A stretch of 64,000 nt of DNA, taken from JBAZYV01 sp041658345. Its GTDB lineage: Bacteria; Patescibacteriota; Gracilibacteria; UBA1369; 2-02-FULL-48-14. This document shows, one piece after another, positions 26,004 to 35,028 of this stretch. Position 1 is the first letter of the stretch, and every line of letters starts with the position of its first letter. Both the position numbers and the translations under genes were made by a program. The stretch is from positions 62,001 to 126,000 of the forward strand of contig JBBAAK010000003.1 in assembly GCA_041658345.1 (NCBI GenBank), in the 5' to 3' direction. The notes beneath the pieces are model-generated. The model worked only from the letters and a program-made list of their open reading frames with translations. It was not told where the DNA came from and searched no databases.

Positions 26004-26370
26004 AACTTGTGCACTTCTTTGTTCGTGGTTTTGCACGAAGGTTTTTGTTTTTATGTGTTTTTGCGTAAAATTTTTACTAAAGTTTTTAGACAAACCGGCC
26101 ACTGTGGACAATGTTTTGCGCCTGTCTGGTCTGTTTTGCACGACTTTTGCACTGGTTTTGCACAAAATACATATTTAACTGATTAAAGTTTTACACAATC
26201 AACCTGATGTGTGCTTGTGTATTTATTATTATTTTCTTGTAGTTTTGTCTACTTTGACAAGTACTTACTATAACAACTACTGTTTTTTTATATTAATATA
26301 TCTAGATACTTATCTATAGACATGTGTAAGGATTTTTGGTTCTATTTGTATAGTTCTTAAGCCGAATTAT
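26004..26370. other. Candidate replication origin (oriC) between rnj and dnaN
   Basis: A 367-bp AT-rich gap. TTTTGCACG, TTTTGCACT, TTTTGCACA and TTTTACACA start at 26134, 26145, 26156 and 26189, that is, at multiples of 11 bp, all on the same strand. The last two fit the DnaA-box consensus TTWTNCACA exactly. A further TTTTGCACG is at 26029-26037, and TGTGGACAA (26103-26111) is a one-mismatch box in reverse. Downstream, 26240-26325 is very AT-rich (for example TTTTTTTATATTAATATAT), as expected for an unwinding element. Adjacency to dnaN fits. dnaA itself is not in the window. An alternative is an elaborate dnaN regulatory region. Confidence 0.6.
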
Positions 26371-27474
26371 ATGAAAATAAATTGCGCACAAACAAGTCTT
26401 TCTTTGGCCTTATCTCTTGTTAACAGGGCGGTTAGTCCAAACAACACCTTACCGGTACTTAATAATATTTTACTTAAGGCTGAGGGAAAAAAATTATTTT
26501 TATTTGCAACAAATCTGGAAATAGCGATAAGTGCCGCTTTTGAGGCCGAAGTTGAAAATGAAGGGGCCCTAACTGTTCCAGCAAAAGTTTTGACGTCTTA
26601 TGTTGCACTTTTAACAGACAAAGAAGTTAAACTATCAGTTACAAATGGAAATACACTTTTAGTTCAAAGTAAAGGATCAAATACTAAAATTAAGGGGATT
26701 TCCAGTGAAGAATTTCCGATATTACCAAAGTTAGACACTCCCGATATTTTTAAATTTCCAGTAAAACAAATGCTTGAGGCATTCGAACAGGTTTCTTTTT
26801 CCGCTTCTACAAACATATCAAGACCGGTGCTAACCGGTGTTTACCTGCAAATAAAAGGCAATACTATTAAAATCGCCGGAACAGATAGTTACAGACTTTC
26901 TGAGAAAACCGTAACTTTAGAAAAAGATAACGGGCTGGATTTGTCGTTTATAGTGCCATCAAAAACAATACAGGAACTTGAAAAAATACTTTCCGCCACC
27001 AGCGATACTGAGTTTGAAGCACGCGTTTCTAAGGGGCAGATTATGTTTAAAGTTGATGGGGTTGAACTTATGTCCAGACTTATTGAGGGCAACTTTCCGG
27101 ACTACGACAAAATCTTACCAAAAGAATCAAAAACTAAGGTTGTCGTAGTGAAAGACGAATTTATTTTGGGGTTAAAAAAAGTTTCCATAATAGTTAGGGA
27201 AAACAACAACAACGTGAAGCTTAAGGTCCAAAAGGATGGGCTAACGATAACCAGTGATGAAACTCAGGTTGGGCAGGGATTGAGTGATATTTCCGCTAAG
27301 GTTGATGGGGAAAACGTGGAGACCTCATTAAACGCCCAATACCTTCTGGATGTTTTAGGGCATTTAAAATGCGACACTGTTAATTTGGGCTTGAATGACG
27401 ACCTTTCACCTGTTATGGTAACGCCTGCTTCAGGTGGCGATTACCTACATATAATAATGCCACTTAAGGTCTAA
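26371..27474 (+). CDS. dnaN: DNA polymerase III sliding clamp (beta subunit)
   Basis: A 367-residue protein with three repeated clamp domains. Recognisable parts are the N-terminal VNRAVSPNNTLPVLNNILLKA, FSASTNISRPVLTGVYLQI and AGTDSYRLSEK in the middle, EGNFPDYDKILPKE, and the C-terminal VMVTPASGGDYLHIIMPLKV, where the hydrophobic groove and MPLRV-like end bind polymerase. It encircles DNA as a processivity ring. A TATAGT box at 26349-26354 lies 16 nt before the start. It is followed 19 nt later by mfd. Confidence 0.97.
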   Translation: MKINCAQTSLSLALSLVNRAVSPNNTLPVLNNILLKAEGKKLFLFATNLEIAISAAFEAEVENEGALTVPAKVLTSYVALLTDKEVKLSVTNGNTLLVQSKGSNTKIKGISSEEFPILPKLDTPDIFKFPVKQMLEAFEQVSFSASTNISRPVLTGVYLQIKGNTIKIAGTDSYRLSEKTVTLEKDNGLDLSFIVPSKTIQELEKILSATSDTEFEARVSKGQIMFKVDGVELMSRLIEGNFPDYDKILPKESKTKVVVVKDEFILGLKKVSIIVRENNNNVKLKVQKDGLTITSDETQVGQGLSDISAKVDGENVETSLNAQYLLDVLGHLKCDTVNLGLNDDLSPVMVTPASGGDYLHIIMPLKV

Positions 27475-27493
27475 GTTTTTTGTATTTTCTAGC

Positions 27494-30400
27494 GTGAATG
27501 ACAACAAACATCTAATCGCACTCTTTCCTCACGGGCAGAACTTAAGAGTGATAGAGCAGTTTTCGGAGCAGGGTTTCACCTCCATTTCCGGGGGCGGGAA
27601 CACTTCTTCAAAGGCTTTTATAATTTCGGATCTTTTTAGGGAGTCAAAGGATTTAAAGAAGTTACTTTGGATCTGTAGCGATTTTCAACACAAAGAAAAT
27701 GTTTCGAGATCGCTTTTAATCTGGGGTGAGGCCTTTGTTTACGACTATGTTTTTGAAGAAAATCGCATAAAAGATCGTAAAGTTGAGAGAAAGAATTTAA
27801 TCAAGACCGTTGAGTTTTTGAGCTATGCCCTAGATAAAAGTCGGAAGGTAGCCTTCACAATAGATTATAAGGATTTGTTTAAGCTGTGTCCCGGGAAAGA
27901 CGCTCTTGAAAAAGGTAAAATAACTCTTAAAAAGGGCGAAAAAATTGACGCGGTTCAGGTTTTCGAAAATCTTATAGGGATGGGTTATGAGGTGAATATG
28001 GATGCGTATATAGAGAAAGGGCAGTATTACAGGCATGGAGATTCTTTAACGCTTTGGCCCGTTAACAGCGAGGGCCCCGTTCGCTTGGACGTTGCCTTTG
28101 ACGAGATAGAAAAGGTGGCCATTTTTGATCAAATCAAAAAGACAGACGTTTTTGAACTTAAAGAGATTGTCATCTTCCCTATTACGGTTTCTGGCAAGGA
28201 GGAGCCTCTATTCTCATATTTTGGCAGGGATTCTTTGATAATAGATGACGAGGTTGAGTTCCCGGACAGTGAGGCTGAACCGTTTGAAAATGCTATGAAA
28301 AATCGTGATTCTGAATCCAAATACTTGGAATTTAGGTCGTTTATGGAGGAGAACCCCTATCACCATCATCTCCACTACTTGTCGGTTCTAAAATATTATA
28401 ATCCTTTGGATTTTGTTTCTGACGTTAGGGAGAAACTAACCAACGACTGGACGGTATTTTTATTTTCCAAACATCCGGAGCAGTATTACGGGCTTTTAAA
28501 GGATAAAAACATCTCATATACGGTTTACAAAGCGGGCTCCGAAATTTACACAAAACAAGTCGTTATTTTTGAAATAGGAAAGGAGGACGCATTCCCTGAG
28601 GCGTTCCAAAATCCCGGTCTTAAAACAATGTTGGTTTCGGACAGAAACGTGGGAGGGTTTGGAGAGGCCGAAAAAAGACCGGAAAGACAAAAGGTTTATG
28701 CGGACTTTTTAACAGGACTTAAGATAAGCGATTACGTTGTACATTGTGACCATGGGATAGGGCAGTTTTTAGGTTTGGACAAAAGGACTATAGACAACGT
28801 AACTCGTGAATATTTAAAAATCGGATATGCGGAAAATGATAAACTTTTTGTTCCAATCGATCAGGCAGACAAGGTTTCCAAGTTTATTGGGGCCGGAGAT
28901 CGGCTTCCAAGACTTACCCGCTTGGGTAGCGCCGAATGGAACACTCTTCAAAGCCGTGTGCGCAAAGAAACGGAAAAAATCGCAAGCGAATTATTAAAAC
29001 TTTATGCCGAAAGGGAAAGCGCTCACGGGCATGCTTTTGAGCAGGATACGGCACAGCTACTCAAGTTTGAAAAACAATTCCAGTATGAAGAAACGCCCGG
29101 CCAGTTACGCGCAATTTTGGACGTTAAGCACGATATGGAACAAAAGAAACCAATGGACAGGCTTGTTTGCGGGGATGTTGGTTTTGGTAAAACCGAAGTT
29201 GCAATGAGGGCGGCATTTAAAGCCGTTGCAGGCGGAAAACAGGTTGCCGTACTTGCGCCAATCACAATTCTTGTGGATCAACATTACAAAACCTTTGTTA
29301 AACGCATGGAAGAGTTCAATGTTAGGGTGGAAATGCTTTCCAGGTTTAGAACGCAGGCCGAGCAAACAAAGATTTTAAAAGCGCTCGAGAAAGGGGAAAT
29401 CGATATTATTATTGGGACGCACAGGCTTTTACAAGAGGACATAAAATTTAAAGATTTAGGGCTTTTAGTGATTGACGAGGAACAGCGGTTTGGAGTTAAA
29501 CAAAAAGAGAAGATCAAGGACTTAAGAAAAGAGGTTCACATTCTAACCATGACGGCGACGCCGATTCCACGCACGTTAAACATCAGCCTGCATGGACTTA
29601 GGGACATCACCACAATCACAACGCCACCACCAGGACGCTTGCCAATTGTTACGGAGGTGCGCAGATTTTCGCTTGGGCTAATTAAGACGGCTGTTGAGCA
29701 CGAGCTAGCTCGGGGCGGACAGATTTATTTTTTACATAATCGCGTACAGACCATTGAAGACATGGCGTCCAAATTAAGATCGCTTTTACCAAAAGCACGC
29801 ATTGTGGTTACGCACGGAAAGTTAAAAGCTGATGACTTGGAAAAGAGGATTTTGGATTTTAAAAATGGGGAGTACGACATACTTGTGAGCTCTACGATTA
29901 TTGAAAACGGGATAGATCTGCCAAACGCAAATACGCTTATTGTTAATAATGCAGAAAGGTTTGGGCTCGCACAGCTTTACCAGCTTCGCGGACGTGTTGG
30001 ACGCTCTAAAACTCAGGCCTACGCGTATTTTCTGTATCACATGAAGCGACTACCGCTCGACGCAAAAAAACGCTTAAAAGCGATTGTGGAGGCAAACGAG
30101 CTAGGTGCCGGATTTCAAATAGCCATGAAGGATTTAGAGATTCGCGGGGCGGGAGATATTTTGGGGGCAAATCAGTCCGGGGCAATACAAACGGTTGGAG
30201 TCAGCCATTTTATAAGAATGCTAAATCAGGCGGTGGATGATCTTAAAAAAGGAAAAAAGATGGAAGAAAAAGTGCTTGTTCCGGAGGTTACAATCGAGAT
30301 TCCTTTGCCGGCTTACATTCCGGACGAATACATTGTGAGCTCCAAAGAAAAGATTTCCGTTTATCAAAAACTTGCGTCTGCAGACACGCTGGATTATTTG

Positions 30401-30754
30401 TCTGAACTTAGGACTGAGATTGTGGAAGATTTTGGGAAAATGCCAGAGGAAGTCGCCAATTTGTTCCGCGTGCTTGAGCTTAAAATGCTCGCAAAACTTT
30501 CTGGAATTACAAACGTAAAGGCGGAGAATGTGCATTCGCAAGAAGATAGACAAATTATTCTGCAAATGTCCGATAAAGTTCGTCCTGCGAACATAGTTAA
30601 TATGCTTGAATCAAATGACAAGTGGATGATTTCCGGCACAAAACTAAAGATTTCGTTTAAGGATCTTGGCGTGTCTTGGGTTGAGGAGCTCAAACGTGGA
30701 CTTCAAGCCCTTGGCAAGAAGGCGAAAAATTTACCTGGAGCAAAGGCGGAATAG
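27494..30754 (+). CDS. mfd: Transcription-repair coupling factor
   Basis: A 1086-residue SF2 translocase with a GTG start (GTGAATGAC). Domain order: UvrB-like N-terminal region; RNA-polymerase-interacting domain around DYVVHCDHGIGQFLGLDK (about 411); helicase motor with Walker A CGDVGFGKTEVAMRA (about 557), DEEQ in LLVIDEEQRFGVKQK, MTATPIPRTLNISLHG and QLRGRVGRS; and a C-terminal TRCF domain. It removes stalled RNA polymerase and recruits nucleotide-excision repair. The length is slightly short of the usual 1150. It probably shares a transcript with dnaN. Confidence 0.96.
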   Translation: MNDNKHLIALFPHGQNLRVIEQFSEQGFTSISGGGNTSSKAFIISDLFRESKDLKKLLWICSDFQHKENVSRSLLIWGEAFVYDYVFEENRIKDRKVERKNLIKTVEFLSYALDKSRKVAFTIDYKDLFKLCPGKDALEKGKITLKKGEKIDAVQVFENLIGMGYEVNMDAYIEKGQYYRHGDSLTLWPVNSEGPVRLDVAFDEIEKVAIFDQIKKTDVFELKEIVIFPITVSGKEEPLFSYFGRDSLIIDDEVEFPDSEAEPFENAMKNRDSESKYLEFRSFMEENPYHHHLHYLSVLKYYNPLDFVSDVREKLTNDWTVFLFSKHPEQYYGLLKDKNISYTVYKAGSEIYTKQVVIFEIGKEDAFPEAFQNPGLKTMLVSDRNVGGFGEAEKRPERQKVYADFLTGLKISDYVVHCDHGIGQFLGLDKRTIDNVTREYLKIGYAENDKLFVPIDQADKVSKFIGAGDRLPRLTRLGSAEWNTLQSRVRKETEKIASELLKLYAERESAHGHAFEQDTAQLLKFEKQFQYEETPGQLRAILDVKHDMEQKKPMDRLVCGDVGFGKTEVAMRAAFKAVAGGKQVAVLAPITILVDQHYKTFVKRMEEFNVRVEMLSRFRTQAEQTKILKALEKGEIDIIIGTHRLLQEDIKFKDLGLLVIDEEQRFGVKQKEKIKDLRKEVHILTMTATPIPRTLNISLHGLRDITTITTPPPGRLPIVTEVRRFSLGLIKTAVEHELARGGQIYFLHNRVQTIEDMASKLRSLLPKARIVVTHGKLKADDLEKRILDFKNGEYDILVSSTIIENGIDLPNANTLIVNNAERFGLAQLYQLRGRVGRSKTQAYAYFLYHMKRLPLDAKKRLKAIVEANELGAGFQIAMKDLEIRGAGDILGANQSGAIQTVGVSHFIRMLNQAVDDLKKGKKMEEKVLVPEVTIEIPLPAYIPDEYIVSSKEKISVYQKLASADTLDYLSELRTEIVEDFGKMPEEVANLFRVLELKMLAKLSGITNVKAENVHSQEDRQIILQMSDKVRPANIVNMLESNDKWMISGTKLKISFKDLGVSWVEELKRGLQALGKKAKNLPGAKAE

Positions 30755-30758
30755 GTGA

Positions 30759-30764
30759 TATACT
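30759..30764 (+). promoter_or_regulatory. -10 box of ssrA
   Basis: TATACT at 30759-30764 predicts a start around 30771, 15 nt before the mature tmRNA 5' end at 30786. This leaves a short precursor leader for RNase P removal. No strong -35 is seen (TGGAGC at the right distance). Confidence 0.45.
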
Positions 30765-30785
30765 GCCCAAGCTCTTTGAAAACGT

Positions 30786-31229
30786 GGGGATGTACTGGCT
30801 TCGACAGAAAGATTTTGAAGTCGGGTGCTTGCTTTCAGGTGGTTGTCTGGTCCCACCTTAACCCGTCCAGACAAAACAAGTGCTAATACACTTACTCAAA
30901 AGCTAGCAAATGCATTAAATGCTGAGGCAGATTCTGCTAAAGTACTTTTTGCTAATAACAACTTGAGCTTTGCTCGTGTTGCTGCCTAGTTGAATCGTAT
31001 TTAATACGGTTTCGCTCTTCTCTTAAGGCTTCGTAGGGAAGAAGAGTGTCATACACGAGGCTTAAGATTGCGTGGGCTCGTGTTCCACATGCAATCTGAC
31101 ACCTTGAAGACGCGCCAAGGTTGCTTTTGTCCACTTTTTATAACCTTGATGTACACAAAGCGGAATATGAAAGTAGACGGTATCAGGCCTCCTTTTTGGA
31201 CGCGGGTTCGACTCCCGCCATCTCCACCA
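30786..31229 (+). ncRNA. ssrA: Transfer-messenger RNA (tmRNA) with an unusually long tag frame
   Basis: The 5' end GGGGATGTACTGGCTTCGAC and the 3' end GGGTTCGACTCCCGCCATCTCCACCA form the tRNA-like domain: the acceptor GGGGATG pairs with CATCTCC and CCA is encoded. Pseudoknot PK1 is visible: CGGGT 30822-30826 with ACCCG 30861-30865, and GTCTGG 30845-30850 with CCAGAC 30867-30872. The resume codon GCT at 30882, nine nucleotides after PK1, opens a 35-codon frame ending ...NNNLSFARVAA and TAG at 30987-30989. The tail ARVAA fits a ClpXP-type degradation signal. tmRNA with SmpB (gene at 57 kb) rescues stalled ribosomes. At 444 nt it is longer than the usual 350-400 nt. Confidence 0.95.
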
Positions 31230-31230
31230 A

Positions 31231-31263
31231 AGCGTTTAGCGCATTCCGCTCAACGTGTTTTTT
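31231..31263 (+). terminator. Intrinsic terminator after ssrA
   Basis: CGTTTAGCG (31233-31241), loop CATTC, then CGCTCAACG (31247-31255), pair with a single mismatch and are followed by TGTTTTTT. The stop codon of the convergent small gene (31236-31238) lies inside the stem, so the hairpin may serve both strands. Confidence 0.7.
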
Positions 31264-31685
31264 GTTATACTACAAATTAATGGATTGGATTGCGTCAGAA
31301 TGTGGGCCACATCTGCTGGGCTCATGTGTGGGGCACATATTAGTTCCAGAGACTTTATCTGGCGAGTTCTGATAGTTTCTCCAAGGGCTTGCATTCGAGA
31401 TCGCAGGTCATTGCCAGGTATTAGTTCACAAGAAAGGCCTTCCGTCTGGAGCCTTTGGTGGTCATTTATATCGGGCACTAAAAGGATTGGGAGATTGGCA
31501 CGGTGATACTTATCAATTCTACTTAAAACCTCCGTTATTCGGGCATTGATTCTTCGCATGGCCTCTTCTGTTTCAGTGGCTTTGTCTTGACCTTTGCATT
31601 TGTCTAAATAATGGTAGAGCGCTTCCGGGTGTACCAAAACTAATGCGCCCGCAAGTTTTTCTGATTCACCCTGTTTATCAGTCAT
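31236..31685 (-). CDS. Small hypothetical protein
   Basis: A 149-residue soluble protein, MTDKQGESEKLAGALVLVHP and onwards, with alternating helices and hydrophobic strands (GALVLVHPEALYHYL, LPILLVPDINDHQRL, SLELICAPHMSP). The pattern suggests a small alpha/beta fold, but no family or catalytic motif is recognised. It is convergent with ssrA, its stop falling in the ssrA terminator stem. Coding status rests on composition and length only. Confidence 0.55.
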   Translation of the reverse strand: MTDKQGESEKLAGALVLVHPEALYHYLDKCKGQDKATETEEAMRRINARITEVLSRIDKYHRANLPILLVPDINDHQRLQTEGLSCELIPGNDLRSRMQALGETIRTRQIKSLELICAPHMSPADVAHILTQSNPLICSITKNTLSGMR

Positions 31686-31749
31686 CTTCTACTTTTGTAA
31701 ACAAGGATTGATTTTACGACAAACCCTGCTTAATAGCAACGCCGGCTGG

Positions 31750-32499
31750 CTATTCCAAGCCAAGCAAAAGCAACATTGCTCCAATGCCTATCAAAAACCA
31801 GATAAGTTGGAAGAAGGCTCTGTGAGGCAGGGTTTCTTTGTGGAGCTCGGGGATTAAATCGGTAGAGGCAATGTAGATAAAACTACCTGCCGCGAAGGGG
31901 ATCAAAAAGATCACGGAGCTTTCTGCTATTGGACCAATAATCAGCATTAAAATTGTTCCAACAATGGCGGTGCCTGCCGTTAGGAGATTTAACAAAATCG
32001 CTTTTTTCTTTGTAAAACCGCCATGGACGAGAACTCCAAAATCGCCAATTTCTTGAGGAATTTCATGTAGAACTACGGCAAAAGTGGTTGCTATTCCGGT
32101 TGGGATGTTGACCAAATAGGATGCGCCGATTACAAGTCCGTCTATAAAATTATGGACCGAGTCACCAAATAAATTCATCCACGCAAAAGGGTGCACGTGG
32201 ACTTTTGTAGTTGGTAAATGGCAGTGCCTCCAAAGAATAAATTTTTCTATGGAAAAAGACATTACGATTCCGAAGATAATGTAGAGAGAAATGTTGAGAG
32301 TTAGTCCGTTTTGCTCGACCGCTTCCGGCAAGAGATGAATAAATGCATCGCCGATCAATGCGCCGGCAGAAAGGCTGATCATATAAATCAAAATACTTTT
32401 AAGCCTTTCCAAATTGATTGCGAGCGTAAAAATTCCAACTACGGAAATTAGACTTACAATTACGACGCTTGCGATTGCGTAAAACCAAGTGTTTAACAT
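31750..32499 (-). CDS. ZIP-family divalent metal transporter
   Basis: A 249-residue integral membrane protein with eight predicted helices. The two metal-site helices are clear: HNFIDGLVIGASYL and VVLHEIPQEIGDFGVLVHGG. A His-rich loop (HCHLPTTKVHVHP) lies between helices III and IV, as is usual in the family. It imports zinc or a similar divalent cation. It is divergent from the double ddl gene. The exact metal is not predictable. Confidence 0.92.
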   Translation of the reverse strand: MLNTWFYAIASVVIVSLISVVGIFTLAINLERLKSILIYMISLSAGALIGDAFIHLLPEAVEQNGLTLNISLYIIFGIVMSFSIEKFILWRHCHLPTTKVHVHPFAWMNLFGDSVHNFIDGLVIGASYLVNIPTGIATTFAVVLHEIPQEIGDFGVLVHGGFTKKKAILLNLLTAGTAIVGTILMLIIGPIAESSVIFLIPFAAGSFIYIASTDLIPELHKETLPHRAFFQLIWFLIGIGAMLLLLGLE

Positions 32500-32660
32500 A
32501 TGGACGAGTCTACAAACTTTTTACCCGCGGTGTCAAATTTTGCGTTTATTGCGTAGGCATAGAATTTTTTTGCAATTACATCGATACAAAGAGAACGGTT
32601 TTTGCTTGTACCCCGTGTATTTTAAGGCTAGAATGGCCTTACTTTTTTCTTGCAAAAAAT

Positions 32661-35027
32661 ATGAAAATCGCACTACTTTGCGGAGGACCCTCACTTGAGA
32701 GGGGAATTTCTTTAAATTCTGCCAGGAGCGTAATGAATCATTTGGGAGGTGATTCGGTTAGCATTGTGCCGATTTATTTTGATCACAAAAAAAGAGCGTA
32801 CAGCGTTTCTGAGGCGCAACTTTATTCAAATACGCCGTCTGATTTTGATTTTAAACTAAAAGAAACCGCAAAATTTTTGAGCAAGACCTCACTTAAAAAA
32901 CTTTTAAAAAGTGTGGACTTGGCTTTTCCGATTATGCATGGAGCGTTTGGCGAAGATGGGCAGGTGCAGAAAATTTTAGAACGATATGGGGTTCCCTATG
33001 TTGGTTCTGGGGTACAGGCATGTAAGCGATGTTTTGATAAATTTGAGGCAAATGAATTTATAAAAGAAAAAGGTTTTTATACTTTGCCTTCTACAGTTAT
33101 TAAAATTAATCAAAAAAATAATAGAGAAATTGTTCGTGATTTTTTTAAAAAACATAAAATTAAAAGGGCGATTGTAAAATCCGCGACCGGTGGGTCTTCC
33201 ATAGGGGTTTTTTCTGTTAATACGCTGGAAGAAGCTCTCTTAAAAGTTAAATATATTTTTGGGAAACGGATTGATACGCGCATTGTGATTGAGCCTTTTT
33301 GCACAGGGATTGAATTTACCGTGATAGTTTTACAAAATAAATTTGGGATGCCCGTTGCTATTTTGCCAACGGAAATTGAGGCCGATTATACGGAGAATCA
33401 AATCTTTGATTTTAGGAAAAAATATTTACCAACAAGGCAGGTTAAGTACCATTGTCCACCAAGGTTTAGCAACGAAACAATTGAGAAAATTCAAGTGCAG
33501 GCGGAGCAACTTTTTGTGGCACTTGGCATGCGAGACTTTGCACGTTTTGATGGCTGGCTACTTCCGGACGGAAATTTGTGGTTTTCGGATTTCAATCCAA
33601 TCTCCGGAATGGAGCAGAATAGTTTTTTGTTTCAACAAACGTCCAGAATCGGTTTTAGCCATAGAGATTTATTAAAATTTATTGTTAAGAATGCATGTAA
33701 AAGATATGGAATAGAATTTCCAGAATCAAAAAAAATTGAAGAAAAAAATCGTAAACCCGTGCAAGTTTTATTTGGAGGGAGTACGTCCGAAAGAGAGGTT
33801 GCGCGTATGAGTGGAACTAATGCTTGGCTGAAACTTATGAGGTCCAAACTCTACAATCCAAAGCCATATTTTTTGGATATAAACGAGGAGGTATGGGAGG
33901 TTCCGTATGCACTTACTTTAAACCATACGGTGGAGGAAATTTTGGAGAATTGTGAAAATGCAAAAGCTAGCGAGGAGAGGCTTAGGTTTTTGGAAGAAAA
34001 AGTGCGATTGCGACTTATGTTGGGGGCTGGGGATGCCGGCGAAAAAATGTTTTTGCCAAAAAAAATGAGTTTAAATGAGTTTGTAAAAAAATCCGATTTT
34101 GTATTTATTGGGCTACACGGCGGAATTGGGGAGGATGGAACGTTACAAAAAATGCTTTTTGATGCCGGCAAAAAATTTAATGGTTCTTACGAAAAGGCTT
34201 CTAAGTTATGCATGGATAAATGGGAAACCGGTAAAGCGCTAAGTGGGCTTGAAAAAAATGGCATTTATACGGCGCCAAAAAAATCATGCGAGTTAGATAT
34301 GTTTAAGGATTTTAAAGCGGGGGATTTTGAGTTGTTTTTTGCAAAACTAAAAAAAGAATTTGTAGCGCAAAGTATTATTGTTAAACCGCGAGATGAGGGG
34401 TGTTCTTCCGGAATAATGAGGTTAAAAAGCGGAAAAGATTTGAACGTTTACATTAAGCTTGCGAGGGCTGGGGCATCTTTTATTCCAAAGGGCTCTTTTA
34501 AAAATCAAAAAGAAATAATCGACATGCCACTTACTAAGATGAAGCATTTGCTTTTTGAAAGTTTTATTGAAGTGGACAGCGTTCGTGTTAAAGGAAATCA
34601 TTTAAAATGGAAGCGAAAAAAGGGATGGATTGAAGTTACGGTTGGAGTGCTTGAAGATGCTGGTAAATATCATGCGCTTAGTCCAAGCTTAACTGTTGCG
34701 GAGGGCGCGGTACTTTCTGTGGAAGAAAAATTTCAAGGTGGAACCGGTGTTAATTTAACCCCTCCGCCGGAAAAAATTGTAAAAAAAGAGGTGCTTAAAA
34801 AAATCAAAAAATCTATAGAAATTGTGGCAGAAAAACTTGGCATTAGTGGGTACGCCAGGATAGACGCTTTTGTTCAAGTGGACAGTGGAGATGTTATTGT
34901 AATTGAGGCAAATACCACACCGGCGCTTACTCCGTCTACCGTGCTTTTCCATCAAGGGCTTGCAGAAAAAGAGCCGATTTATCCTCTGGACTTGTTGGAA
35001 AGATTGATTAAAAACAAAGGATATTAA
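32661..35027 (+). CDS. ddl: Tandem D-alanine--D-alanine ligase (two ATP-grasp ligase units in one chain)
   Basis: A 788-residue protein, about twice the normal Ddl size. Unit 1 (residues 1-365) begins MKIALLCGGPSLERGISLNS and has YGVPYVGSGVQA, VKSATGGSSIGV (about 171) and the metal-site end DGWLLPDGNLWFSDFNPISG, where the usual E-x-N is D-x-N. Unit 2 (368-788) begins VQVLFGGSTSEREVARMSG and has KPRDEGCSSGIMRL (about 574) and VIEANTTPALTPST (about 747) with the canonical E-x-N. Each unit has the full N-domain plus ATP-grasp plan. It makes the D-Ala-D-Ala (or related) dipeptide for peptidoglycan. The ATG at 32661 follows a TAGAAT box. An extension upstream to 32469 is rejected. Confidence 0.88.
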   Translation: MKIALLCGGPSLERGISLNSARSVMNHLGGDSVSIVPIYFDHKKRAYSVSEAQLYSNTPSDFDFKLKETAKFLSKTSLKKLLKSVDLAFPIMHGAFGEDGQVQKILERYGVPYVGSGVQACKRCFDKFEANEFIKEKGFYTLPSTVIKINQKNNREIVRDFFKKHKIKRAIVKSATGGSSIGVFSVNTLEEALLKVKYIFGKRIDTRIVIEPFCTGIEFTVIVLQNKFGMPVAILPTEIEADYTENQIFDFRKKYLPTRQVKYHCPPRFSNETIEKIQVQAEQLFVALGMRDFARFDGWLLPDGNLWFSDFNPISGMEQNSFLFQQTSRIGFSHRDLLKFIVKNACKRYGIEFPESKKIEEKNRKPVQVLFGGSTSEREVARMSGTNAWLKLMRSKLYNPKPYFLDINEEVWEVPYALTLNHTVEEILENCENAKASEERLRFLEEKVRLRLMLGAGDAGEKMFLPKKMSLNEFVKKSDFVFIGLHGGIGEDGTLQKMLFDAGKKFNGSYEKASKLCMDKWETGKALSGLEKNGIYTAPKKSCELDMFKDFKAGDFELFFAKLKKEFVAQSIIVKPRDEGCSSGIMRLKSGKDLNVYIKLARAGASFIPKGSFKNQKEIIDMPLTKMKHLLFESFIEVDSVRVKGNHLKWKRKKGWIEVTVGVLEDAGKYHALSPSLTVAEGAVLSVEEKFQGGTGVNLTPPPEKIVKKEVLKKIKKSIEIVAEKLGISGYARIDAFVQVDSGDVIVIEANTTPALTPSTVLFHQGLAEKEPIYPLDLLERLIKNKGY

Positions 35028-35028
35028 A

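Noticed and set aside
32469..32660. 64-codon upstream extension of the double ligase
   Set aside because: The sequence is Cys/Phe-rich and antisense to the start of the ZIP gene; the ligase fold starts at MKIALLCGG.
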